Of a stretch of DNA of 64,000 nucleotides, positions 23,601 to 29,672 are shown piece after piece (position 1 is the stretch's first letter; every line of letters begins with the position of its first letter). Source of the stretch: Nomia melanderi (lineage: Eukaryota > Arthropoda > Insecta > Hymenoptera > Halictidae); assembly GCF_051020985.1 (NCBI RefSeq), contig NC_135008.1, positions 5,332,001 through 5,396,000 of the forward strand, given 5' to 3'. Position numbers and translations under genes: made by a program. The notes beneath the pieces were generated by a model. That model made no database searches and was not told the DNA's origin. It saw only the letters and a program-made list of their open reading frames with translations.

Positions 23601-25000
23601 GTGGAAGCGTATGAGGATGCATAAATTGAATTCTATTTGAAGCGTCCGATGCGTACAGCGAAGAACTTCCGCTAAATAAAATCAAACAGCCGTGCCGAGT
23701 ATTGTTTATGAATCTTTGATGTCGCCGTCCAATCGGCGAACACCGAAAGCTGTATATCGACGTATTAATAAACGAAAGTTCAGACACAATCCGAAACAGA
23801 GAAAGTCGTTTCTCTAGTTAACTCTTCGCACTCGAGCGGCGACTCTCGGTCGTCGGACAACGCGATACAGAAACATTACAAAGATTCGTATACAACATCA
23901 AGCTTCGCGAATCGCGCAAGAAATAAAATAGCTTCGCGACTTCTAAGTTTTCAGAAGCGTCGTCTAAATCTCATCGGGGAATATCGAATACTTCTACCGG
24001 AAATCTATCGGGAGCAAATAGTCAAAGTAAATTGCCAAGCCCCCGCAGAAACAAACTGAAACGACCGTGTACCTCTCAATGATTTTTGCACGTCCCCGCG
24101 AATCCATCTCCGAATCTAACAATCGTAGTCCGGCCGATGCATGTTTGCTTTTCAAATTATCGAATCCCGGCCGGCTCGCTATTTAAACAGTCCGCGCGAG
24201 CGATATTGACGAACGGTCGAGCGAAAAAATTCAATCATTTCCCCGGCCCCGATTGGCCGGGAGGGTTCAATATAAATTCCAGGATCGTATCGCGGCGCGA
24301 GGAGGAAAAATGGCGGGCCATGCGAGCGAAATTTCAATGAAAGAACGCGAGGGATTCGGGTCAGGGATGCGTGCCACCGCGACGCGACGCTGCGAGGGTA
24401 GTTAAGCTGCGAGCGAGAAGCATGGGGACGACGCCACGTGGCCCGGCGAAGCGTCTTCTCGCGCGATCGCGCCGACGATCGCGCGCCGGTCCACGGTAAC
24501 GCGCGCCGCTCGCGGGATCGAAGGACGGACAGGCTCATGCAAACGAGATGCGGCACATCGAGGAGATATTTTAAGGCGACTGGGGAACAGAAAGAGATGA
24601 GAGAATGAGTCGGCGCGTCGCGGCTAGCGCGCGGCCACGTTTTACCTACTTTATCGCCTCCCACGTCTCGCTGCCAAACGTCTTCACAATCAGCCGCTCG
24701 AGGGCGTAATTCACAAAACCGTACTGCACATAAGAGAAAAATAATCGGATATATCCAATGCGAGGAACGTATGAGCGCGATCGGTCCCCGGTCGACGAGT
24801 TCACGCGCTGGTCCCGCGAGTCCGTCACCGACGTCGCGGTCGTACGACACAAGACTGTCAACCGGCGCCCTGTCCCTTCGTTCGCGCGTCAGTCACAGTT
24901 CCGTCCTCGGTTTCGCGTCGACACGAGCACCGTCCTCTCTCGGTAGATTATATTCCTCTCCTCCGTTCTCTTTCGATTCGGTTTTCATTGAACGTACCAT
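2484..25000 (-). CDS. Gycbeta100B: Soluble guanylate cyclase beta-1 subunit (whole gene, 14 exons)
   Basis: Makes cGMP from GTP in the cytosol when nitric oxide binds its heme; works as a heterodimer with an alpha subunit. Spliced exons, 5' to 3' on the minus strand: 25000-24998 (ATG only, tentative), 24723-24650, 20249-20149, 19064-18946, 17514-17359, 16906-16750, 16578-16424, 14944-14816, 14714-14632, 11204-11034, 10431-10194, 9378-9238, 8695-8538, 2613-2484. All phases agree, giving 1815 nt and 604 residues (human 619). Layout: heme-binding H-NOX about 1-185, PAS-like about 205-330, coiled coil about 340-390, cyclase catalytic domain about 400-590. Seen: heme ligand His105, heme clamp Tyr135-x-Ser137-x-Arg139, Cys78 and Cys122, catalytic-domain Glu464, Cys533, Asn540 and Arg544. 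FSGIVGF (414-420) has Gly417 where alpha subunits carry a metal-binding Asp, so it is expected to be inactive without alpha. No frameshift or internal stop. Beta-1 rather than the atypical insect beta-3 type, judged by close match to vertebrate beta-1 along its length. Confidence 0.96.
2614..3964. other. Cyclase last intron, segment upstream of the nested gene
   Basis: Holds the leader and promoter region of the ASB17-like gene. Open frames at 3305-3826 are arginine-rich and look like chance. No TATA box is convincing. Confidence 0.5.
3965..4094 (+). CDS. ASB17-like exon 1 (residues 1-43)
   Basis: Encodes MEVLIDCYFDRLFAEMDRSC then LASRYKRREMVSYFSDVINS and CSQ. Reading on past 4094 would add only unlike sequence, and the donor GTAAAC joins in phase with 5094. 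Confidence 0.85.
3965..5998 (+). CDS. Ankyrin/SOCS-box protein, ASB17-like (two exons, nested gene)
   Basis: Predicted substrate receptor of an Elongin B/C-Cullin-5 ubiquitin ligase. Exons 3965-4094 and 5094-5998; donor AAG/GTAAAC, acceptor TACGCAG, a 999-bp intron, and a split codon giving Ala44. The CDS is 1035 nt, 344 residues. The start is firm: an in-frame TAA ends at 3955 and the ATG has context AAAGATGG. Residues 1-180 are helical without a clear motif. One ankyrin-like unit is visible at about 187-210 (WPLRVAIQHGSPDILLVMLR then YGAS). The SOCS box is at about 300-340: BC-box LRHLCRCCIR (304-313) and a Cullin-box-like LQIP (329-332) followed by ESLKNYLDL. The C-terminus resembles human ASB17 (295 residues), whose SOCS box has the same extra residues; another ASB family member remains possible. 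It lies wholly within the last intron of the cyclase gene, on the other strand. Confidence 0.85.
5094..5998 (+). CDS. ASB17-like exon 2 (residues 44-344)
   Basis: A single 905-bp exon carrying most of the protein, including the ankyrin-like unit and the SOCS box, ending in TGA. The frame runs open upstream through ENLDKQDVCERIV to the CAG acceptor at 5091-5093, so the GTG or ATG at 5132-5137 is not the start. Confidence 0.9.
6293..6298 (+). promoter_or_regulatory. Candidate polyadenylation signal for the ASB17-like gene
   Basis: ATTAAA about 295 nt after the TGA stop. A canonical AATAAA occurs later at 7199-7204. Which one is used cannot be told from sequence. Confidence 0.3.
7284..7324 (+). 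repeat. Perfect hairpin next to a run of 17 G
   Basis: GTTTCGT (7284-7290), loop TATTATT, ACGAAAC (7298-7304), then ACC... and an uninterrupted G run from 7308 to 7324. In the last cyclase intron, downstream of the ASB17-like gene. The run length may be uncertain in the assembly. Confidence 0.6.
8538..8695 (-). CDS. Gycbeta100B: sGC beta-1 exon 13: nucleotide site (residues 510-561)
   Basis: Encodes KITIGIHSGEVVTGVIGHRM, then [20 protein letters not shown] and EPGKINVSEDAY. Cys533 is the guanine-specificity Cys; Asn540 and Arg544 (NLTSR) are the conserved transition-state residues supplied by beta. Acceptor CCGCAG, donor CAG/GTACTG. Confidence 0.97.
9238..9378 (-). CDS. Gycbeta100B: sGC beta-1 exon 12: cyclase domain (residues 463-509)
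   Basis: Encodes VETVGDKYMAVSGLPEPCRC, then HARCIARLALDMMDL and a short ADEVKIDGEPV segment, one residue longer than in human. Glu464 corresponds to the guanine-recognising Glu. A second TAG acceptor (ACTAG/GTCGAA); donor GTG/GTAAGT. Confidence 0.96.
9792..10015 (+). mobile_element. Family B MITE in a cyclase intron (224 bp)
   Basis: Same ends and interior as the 29436 copy (ACACGTTGAATGCCATGGG ... CATGCGGTATTCAACGTGTTAA in parts). The left TTAA has become CCAA, the right is intact. It lies in the intron between exons 11 and 12 of the cyclase gene. Confidence 0.78.
10194..10431 (-). CDS. Gycbeta100B: sGC beta-1 exon 11: start of the cyclase domain (residues 383-462)
   Basis: Encodes LLYSVLPISVANELRHSRPV, KKYDCVTLLFSGIVGFGAYC and GAMKIVNMLNQLYTAFDVLT through NPNVYK. 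The FSGIVGF motif marks a beta subunit: Gly417 takes the place of the catalytic Asp of alpha subunits. Acceptor ACAG, donor AAG/GTGAGA, phase 0. Confidence 0.97.
11034..11204 (-). CDS. Gycbeta100B: sGC beta-1 exon 10: signalling helix / coiled coil (residues 326-382)
   Basis: Encodes RGLYLSDIPLHDATRDLVLM, then SEQFEADYKLTRNLEWLTDK and the LQQTYHELDGEKQKTD heptad-like stretch, the coiled coil that carries the NO signal from the heme domain to the cyclase. Acceptor TCAG, donor CAG/GTAAGG. Confidence 0.96.
12709..13250 (+). repeat. Tandem repeat, about 205-bp unit, nearly three copies
   Basis: Units start near 12709, 12911 and 13116. The marker ATACAAATCCGAGGCGTTTC recurs exactly 205 bp apart; each unit also shares GCTAGAACT or CTAGTTGG, GGAATAATGCG, TTTGATTTTTGG and GGAAATGGAATCTTTAAG. 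Copies are diverged and the third is shorter. Lies in the intron between cyclase exons 9 and 10. No coding frame runs through it. Confidence 0.8.
13886..14480 (+). repeat. Tandem duplication of a 212-bp segment, second arm split by a MITE
   Basis: The first arm 13886-14097 and the second from 14098 share GCGATTGATACGT, CCTTGTGAAA, GAGTTTCTTC, TTCAAATAAAACTATTT, AAATCATTTGG, TTTCTAAGATACC and TTGCGAAAT. The second arm resumes after the insertion at 14389 and fades near 14480. Confidence 0.82.
14212..14388 (+). mobile_element. TTAA-flanked MITE, family D (177 bp)
   Basis: TTAA duplicated at both ends; left terminus CCCTTTGCGGACGAGGAT, right terminus reads CACTTTACGGACGGATGTC inward. It interrupts the second arm of a tandem duplication; the first arm (near 13993) keeps the empty site. 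In the intron between cyclase exons 9 and 10. A second copy is at 34960-35126. Confidence 0.8.
14632..14714 (-). CDS. Gycbeta100B: sGC beta-1 exon 9: PAS-like domain end (residues 299-325)
   Basis: Encodes GQMLYIPESDFVIFLCYPSV then MNLDDLT, matching the end of the vertebrate PAS-like domain (LKGQMIYLPE...SVMNLDDLTRRG). Acceptor TTCCAG, donor CAG/GTGAGC; ends two bases into Arg326. Confidence 0.95.
14816..14944 (-). CDS. Gycbeta100B: sGC beta-1 exon 8: PAS-like domain (residues 256-298)
   Basis: Encodes VRPHLELTFENILSHINTVY, then VLRTKKGVMQ and YSYLRLK. The reading phase requires the unusual TAG acceptor (CATAG/GTCAGA) rather than the CAG four bases later. Donor AAA/GTTAGT. Separated from the next exon by only 101 bp. 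Confidence 0.94.
15099..15140 (+). repeat. GT-rich simple repeat
   Basis: Imperfect (TGTGTGCG) and (TGTATG) units, in the intron between cyclase exons 7 and 8. Confidence 0.55.
15318..15541 (+). mobile_element. TTAA-flanked MITE, family C (224 bp)
   Basis: TTAA at both ends; left terminus CCCTTTGCACTCGAG, right terminus GTCGAGTGCAAAG. Interior rich in A+T with GAAATTCAATAT and AGAAATAAAAT blocks shared with other family C copies. In the intron between cyclase exons 7 and 8. Confidence 0.75.
16424..16578 (-). CDS. Gycbeta100B: sGC beta-1 exon 7: start of the PAS-like domain (residues 204-255)
   Basis: Encodes VSPMTFCRVFPFHLMFNRDL, then the GCTITRVIPQV and GNCKLNDILLT stretches, typical of the H-NOX-associated PAS-like domain that mediates dimerisation. 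Acceptor CCGCAG, donor ACA/GTAAGT, phase 0. Confidence 0.95.
16750..16906 (-). CDS. Gycbeta100B: sGC beta-1 exon 6: H-NOX end and linker (residues 152-203)
   Basis: Encodes TVAKKLHGTDIEMQILKTKD, NECDHVQFMI and a Ser/Thr/Gly/Pro-rich linker. The first part lines up with vertebrate TVAQQIHGTEIDM; the linker is divergent. Acceptor GCAG, donor TCG/GTGAGT; ends one base into Glu204. Confidence 0.94.
17359..17514 (-). CDS. Gycbeta100B: sGC beta-1 exon 5: heme ligand and heme clamp (residues 100-151)
   Basis: Contains the defining H-NOX residues: His105 in NLDALHDHL is the proximal heme iron ligand, Cys122 is in PSFRC, and LHYYSDR gives Tyr135, Ser137 and Arg139, which clamp the heme propionates. 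Acceptor TTGCAG, donor AAG/GTATTT. With all present, the protein should bind heme and sense NO. Confidence 0.97.
18946..19064 (-). CDS. Gycbeta100B: sGC beta-1 exon 4 (residues 60-99)
   Basis: Encodes NIPAHEILELFGRMFFEFCQ and then DSGYDKILQVLGATPRDFLQ. Cys78 (FFEFC) matches the conserved heme-pocket cysteine of beta-1. Acceptor GGTCCAG, donor CAG/GTGAAT; ends in phase 0. Confidence 0.96.
19440..19830 (+). repeat. Degenerate purine-rich repeat
   Basis: GAATCGC(A/G)TTT recurs at about 19458, 19590 and 19779, the last two in longer similar blocks (GGGAATCGC, TTTGG, GTC, GGTAGC or GTCAGC). Irregular spacing. In the intron between cyclase exons 3 and 4. Confidence 0.3.
20149..20249 (-). CDS. Gycbeta100B: sGC beta-1 exon 3 (residues 26-59)
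   Basis: Encodes KKDASVNMEGQFLVRQIYED and on to AAVQRL, part of the H-NOX domain. Acceptor ATCCAG, donor GTACGT. The exon ends one base into Asn60. The ATG at 20228-20230 is internal and not a start. Confidence 0.95.
21225..21449 (+). mobile_element. Possible TTAA-flanked element
   Basis: TTAACTGTG and CACAGTTAA face each other 225 bp apart, the same size as the clear elements. The terminal repeat is short, so chance is possible. In the large cyclase intron. Confidence 0.3.
23818..23990 (+). mobile_element. Family C MITE, left-end copy
   Basis: TTAACTCTTCGCACTCGAG left end and the shared AAGAAATAAAATAG block; the right end cannot be recognised, so the right limit is approximate. In the large intron after cyclase exon 2. 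Confidence 0.45.
24650..24723 (-). CDS. Gycbeta100B: sGC beta-1 exon 2 (residues 2-25)
   Basis: Encodes YGFVNYALERLIVKTFGSE and the following TWEAI, the start of the H-NOX domain. Acceptor TGTGCAG, donor GTAGGT after ATAAA. Using the next possible donor four bases on would place a TAG in frame. Ends two bases into Lys26, completed by G of the next exon. Confidence 0.95.
24998..25000 (-). CDS. Gycbeta100B: sGC beta-1 exon 1 coding part: initiator ATG alone (candidate)
   Basis: The next exon opens directly with Tyr2 (YGFVNYALE) after an AG acceptor, so Met1 must come from an upstream exon that ends right after ATG. Reading leftwards from the right on the minus strand, the nearest good match is ATG followed by the donor GTACGT at 25000-24992, only 274 bp upstream; exon 3 uses the same donor hexamer. 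The context before ATG is CAGTCACT. Other ATG-GT candidates further up (for example near 30.72 kb) have poorer donors. Inferred from sequence only. Confidence 0.5.
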
Positions 25001-25042
25001 AGTGACTGAGAGAGGCCGGGAGAGAGAGAGCTTCCCCACGTA

Positions 25043-25063
25043 TCATTCCATTCTAATTGCCAT
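25043..25063 (-). promoter_or_regulatory. Possible upstream ORF in the sGC beta-1 5' leader
   Basis: A seven-codon frame (ATG, five more sense codons, TGA) lies 43 nt upstream of the candidate start codon on the minus strand, followed by a CT-rich tract (complement of the GA run near 25018-25031). If the leader extends this far it could lower translation. The transcription start cannot be placed from sequence. Confidence 0.25.
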
Positions 25064-28000
25064 AGGAGCCGTGTTTACCTCGTGCACACGAGCCGCGTAC
25101 TGGAAAGTCGGCCTGCCTTCCGTCAGAGACGATAAGTATTGATTTTCCACCCGCAGCTGCGCCACCTAGACGCAACCCTGTTACCCGCCTTCGGGACGAT
25201 CACCACGCGCCTCCTACACCCTTCCACTGCCAATCCGCTTTAATGCCATTTTCCCGCTGTAGAATCAACAGTGATATATTTATTCACCCGGCGGACGAAT
25301 GCTTAGAAAAAACTTTAATATCAACCGGTCGTCGGTTTTTTTCCGTATACCCTACAAGATAGACGTACGCTGCGAAGCTCTTACTGCGGCCACTCGAGAA
25401 TCACCCGAGAAAACGAATACTACCCGGCTTATGGCCATTGTTATTTGATACCGGAGTACTAGAACACGCGGAGTACCTTGATTGATAGCAGCTTATCTGC
25501 CGCGAGCGTCGCTCCCCCTTATGCCGGGGGATACGGTCCCCTATCCGGCGATGTTTTTTTTCTCCATCCGGTCGCCTTTTCGATCCCGCCGCCCACGCAC
25601 GCCGGAGTTCCTTCCCGATGGCGGATGTTTCATTTAGTTAGACGCTCCGGCGAACTTCCCGTTACAACCGCCTGAATAAAAGGAGATCGTATCGCGAGCC
25701 TTCGGGGGATTTTATCTCGAAAGCTCGGCCTTCGGAAATAAGAGCGCGCGTCTTATTGTCGACGGAGACCGGAAGCGGCCGAAGGAGGAGTCCGCCGGCG
25801 GCGAGTCCTGCGAAGGGAACGGGATCAGGGGTGACGGATTAATTTTCCATCGGCTTATGGGAAACTGGAGCGCGACGAATATTTCGGCCGAGGACGATGC
25901 TCGTCTCGTGAAATCTTGACTCCGTGGGATGCGCGGCGGGTAAGTAAGCTCGGCTTAAATTGTAATTAGAAACGATGGCAGGAATTCGTAGCGCTTCGGC
26001 GGGGCATCGAGGGCCGACCCGCTCCTCTCGCCGAGAGCCTCTCCGCCCGGCCCTGCCGCCGCGACGCGCATTGTCGTCGGGCGAAGTTGAAACGAAGAAA
26101 CCGGAAATTAGAGGGCCACCGCCTCCGTGCATCGCTGCTACGGCTTCATCGGTCTCCTTACGGCTGCGGCTGGGGATCTTCGCTTCGAATGTGGTGCTAC
26201 GTAACGATTGCTGCAGACGTTCCTTCGTTATTTAATGTAACGTTATATAACGTTCACAGATATTTATCGCAGAGTTTATTCCGTTGTTGCTAGAAAAGTT
26301 GATGTTCGTGTAGATCGTGGAAATTGGAAGGTTAAAGATAGATTAAGATAGATATTCGTGTAATTGTATTAATCGAAGTCGACGTACGTTTAGCAACTGA
26401 TGCTTAGTAAAATTCAGTACGCGTGAAATTAATGAATTCTGTGAAGCTAGTATTGAATTAGGGGTTTGGCATTGCATGTGAAATGCATAACCTGAAGTGT
26501 CAAACATGTCGTCTTCTTTTTCTCCTCGTCCTCCGTTATACTCTTTCTGTGTTGCGTTTTCAGTTTGAACTCACTTTTCTTTTTTGGGTCAGGTTCTAAA
26601 ACTGCCTCCGGCTACACTTCGCTCTTATGCAACACTGTACAAAAGCATGCACTTGTAATGCTAACTATACAGGGCTGGAAAGAAGATGTGTTCCTTTCTG
26701 CATTGAACGCGTGCGTTTCTGGTTCTGCATTCAAGCTTCATTCAAATTTTACAAACATCCCATTGTACACCGTATGAATTACTAAAACATCTTCAGACCC
26801 GTTCGTAGCAATATCTCTCGGCCACCGTAACCTACCCCTAAACGGAGCGATCTCCAACATTCGAGCGGAGCTCATCGCGTTTCGCCGATAGCCGAGGGAC
26901 GAAGGAAATGTACTTGCCAACGTCGATAATTTCATTCGAAACGATCGCGCTGTTTATCTCGCTGCGTCGAACAACTGATTACGTTACATCACGCAACGCG
27001 CAGAAAATAATTGGAATCTGCGCGCGGCCGAAGTCCATCGATACCCAAACCTCTTCGGCCCGAAGTGAAGCTCGCGATAATGAGTGGAATTTTCGCAACG
27101 ACAAATAACGAGCCACCGGCAACCGGAGCCCGCGAGCAACAACTACGTTTCACAGAGAAGCAACCCAGAAAGAATTCTTAATTAAATCGCAGCGCACTTT
27201 AATCAGCCTTCATCGAAACGCATTCACCTCCGCCGACCCTCCGCCGTCCCCGTTCTCCCTCCGCGGAAGCTCGTTTGGACGAATAAGAGCTCAGAATTCT
27301 CTTTCAGAGGTGCCAGCGGATTTCTGGTGGCGCTCGAGCCCCGGCGAGGTTGCAGCAGGATCATTAAGGCGGATAAAAATTTAACAGAGCGCGGTCGCGC
27401 GTAGGATCGGCGGCGAGTTACGTCCTCGCCGGATTCCCGTTCGTCCGCGACTCGTTGGAATTCTGAAAATTTCAACGACGGACCGTCGGTCGGTCGCCCG
27501 CGATCGTAAATATTTCAAATCACCGGGACCCAGGGTGGAACTCGGCTGAACCCGATGTCCCGAGCGCCGGGCTCTTTAAAGGCTGACCTCTTTTTCAGCG
27601 AGACGGCCGCGACATCTCGCTACGCGGTCGCTGCGCGACGCGTCGTCAAGGGAATCGGGCGCCGGTCTTCGGCGTCCGCCCGCCCCCGGAACGGGAAACT
27701 TTTCCGCGCCAGTTCCTTTAATCCCACCCGAAATTTCCTTGTTGTCCCCGGGATTATTTCGACCCCCGGCTGGCGCGGCAGCGGCGGCGTCGCTCCCCGT
27801 CTATTACCGGGGCGGCATCCGCGACGGCGACACACTTTTACCCCGCAGATGTTTACCTTCGCAGCTGCCGCGTGCAACTTCGAAGACGTATTCGCTGCGC
27901 CGATGCTGCAATATCGGTATATAGGGCGCCCCAGGGAATCGCGCAGACCTCGTCCCCATTATGAAAGGCCAAAAGGGCAGGGCACGACGAGACCGGCCGC

Positions 28001-29056
28001 GAGAGACTCGAAGAAACGATCTCGGGAACATAATCGACGATCCGCCGGAAGACGCCTCGTCTCCACCAATTTCGAGCCGTGTTTTCGCCGAGTGCTCCGC
28101 GCAACGAAGTTACGGAACCACTTTCGCCTCTGTGCTCCGCCGCGACGAATGCGAGTGCCTCGCGCGGAGCTGTAATGCGGCGGGGAATATTGTTTTAAAA
28201 TATAGCGACGCGGCGAGGGAACGGTTAAATGCGTTGTTAAAAATCAGGGAGGATGTCTGGAGTGTGTGTACCGTTTTAGTGGAGTTGCCAGCGACGTCTA
28301 AAAATGATGATGTTCCAGGTGGCCCGACTAATTGCTCCGTTTTATGTTGCAGTCTTGTAGAACATCTTGGTTCGCGTGGAACAGAGTAGGAGCTGAACAA
28401 GGCGTGTAGCTGCTTTAAGACAACAATCGGACCTGGAGCTTTCAACATTTCTTCGTGTCCACTGCCTGCGCTGGCCAGTAGGAAAAATCTGTTTAATGAC
28501 TCGTAACTAACCGGCGTATCGCTTAACGGGTCATTTGAATGGGCTACGGGGATGTTATTACAATTTTTTCCATCGGCCACGCAAGCGGCCTGGGTTTCGC
28601 CCGATTCGCAATTGAAGAAACAACGTTAACGGCGTAATTGATTTCGTCCCGATAAAAAGAAGCCGGTCGCGTCGGATGAGATACCGTTCGCTGGGACAGA
28701 ACAAGAAATATGGCCTCGTGTGGGCCGGCCGAAGCCACCGGTTACATGGAAGTGAGAAATGGCGCGGAGATACTAAAAGCAAAGAAGCTCCGGGGCGCCA
28801 CGATGACTACTTGGAAATTAAATCGGTATAGGAACAAGGCGATCGTTCACTGGAGGCGCTCGATTGAATAGCTGTACCAACAGTAACACTTTTGCCTCGA
28901 AACATCGTCGTTGACTGAGTTGCGCAGCAAAGAATTCAAATGAAATGCGATAAAGTGAGATGCAGCGATAGGTGAGATTGGCGAAAAAATTGTAATAGGG
29001 TAAGTAGGGGTGAGATGATCCACCTGTTTCGAAGAACTATTATATCAGTAATATCA
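25064..29056. other. Upstream flank of the cyclase gene
   Basis: Expected to hold the promoter and any further 5' UTR exon of the cyclase. Long frames at 27555-28175 (plus) and 28110-28580 (minus) show no domain or plausible gene structure. Nothing else supported. Confidence 0.45.
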
Positions 29057-29279
29057 TTAACACTAAAACTACCATACAGATCAAAATGACCCATTCCTGA
29101 TTTCTTTTTTTGCGACTATTAAAAAGATAACAAATGTTTCTCTGGGAAATTATTAAAGGAATTGATTTACCTATACGCGAACTGAATTGTAAATCAATTA
29201 AAGTTTCAGCAGGTCCACTATTGGAGTTTCTATAAAATTTTAAAAAGTCAATTTAACTGCTCGGTAGTTTTAGTGTTAA
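29057..29279 (+). mobile_element. TTAA-flanked MITE, family A (223 bp)
   Basis: TTAA on both sides and perfect 13-bp terminal inverted repeats CACTAAAACTACC / GGTAGTTTTAGTG. No coding capacity. The TTAA target and short termini fit a non-autonomous piggyBac-type element. A diverged second copy is at 61057-61288. Confidence 0.85.
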
Positions 29280-29435
29280 CATCTAAGAAAACAATATATA
29301 CATTTGTGAAACTGAATAGTTAAATAGATATCTGCGTAATGTTTAGTTTACTACAAGGAGTAATTGAAGATATAGATATTTGACCTAAATACGATTAGCC
29401 CATCTCACCCAGAACTTCCCCAATTATTTCCATGT

Positions 29436-29672
29436 TTAACACGTTGAATGCCATGGGAGTTACCGGTGACCCCCAGCCAAATTGAATTATTATCATTCAA
29501 TAAAACGACGAATATTTGAAAACATTTCTATATTATACATAATGTGACCTACGGTGACATTCAGCTGGATGATGCAATAATAATAATACAATTCAATCAA
29601 ACGATCGAATACCATATTTCTTCCATTTTGTATATTTTGCTGTACGAAATCATGCGGCATTCAGCGTGTTAA
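29436..29672 (+). mobile_element. TTAA-flanked MITE, family B (237 bp)
   Basis: TTAA at both ends and inverted termini CACGTTGAATGCC / GGCATTCAGCGTG (one mismatch). Contains an AATAATAATA run. No coding capacity. Lies 156 bp from the family A copy at 29057. Confidence 0.8.

Larger units (their letters stand above)
20250..24649. other. Cyclase intron between exons 2 and 3 (4.4 kb)
   Basis: Contains a possible TTAA element (21225), a family C left end (23818), a G-rich patch (23213-23226) and a CpG-rich stretch at 24360-24640. No exons seen. Confidence 0.6.

Noticed and set aside
27555..28175. A 206-codon plus frame
   Set aside because: Arginine- and alanine-rich without recognisable motifs or splice context; overlaps equally open minus frames.
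28110..28580. A 156-codon minus frame
   Set aside because: Somewhat protein-like in composition, but nothing recognisable and no supporting structure.
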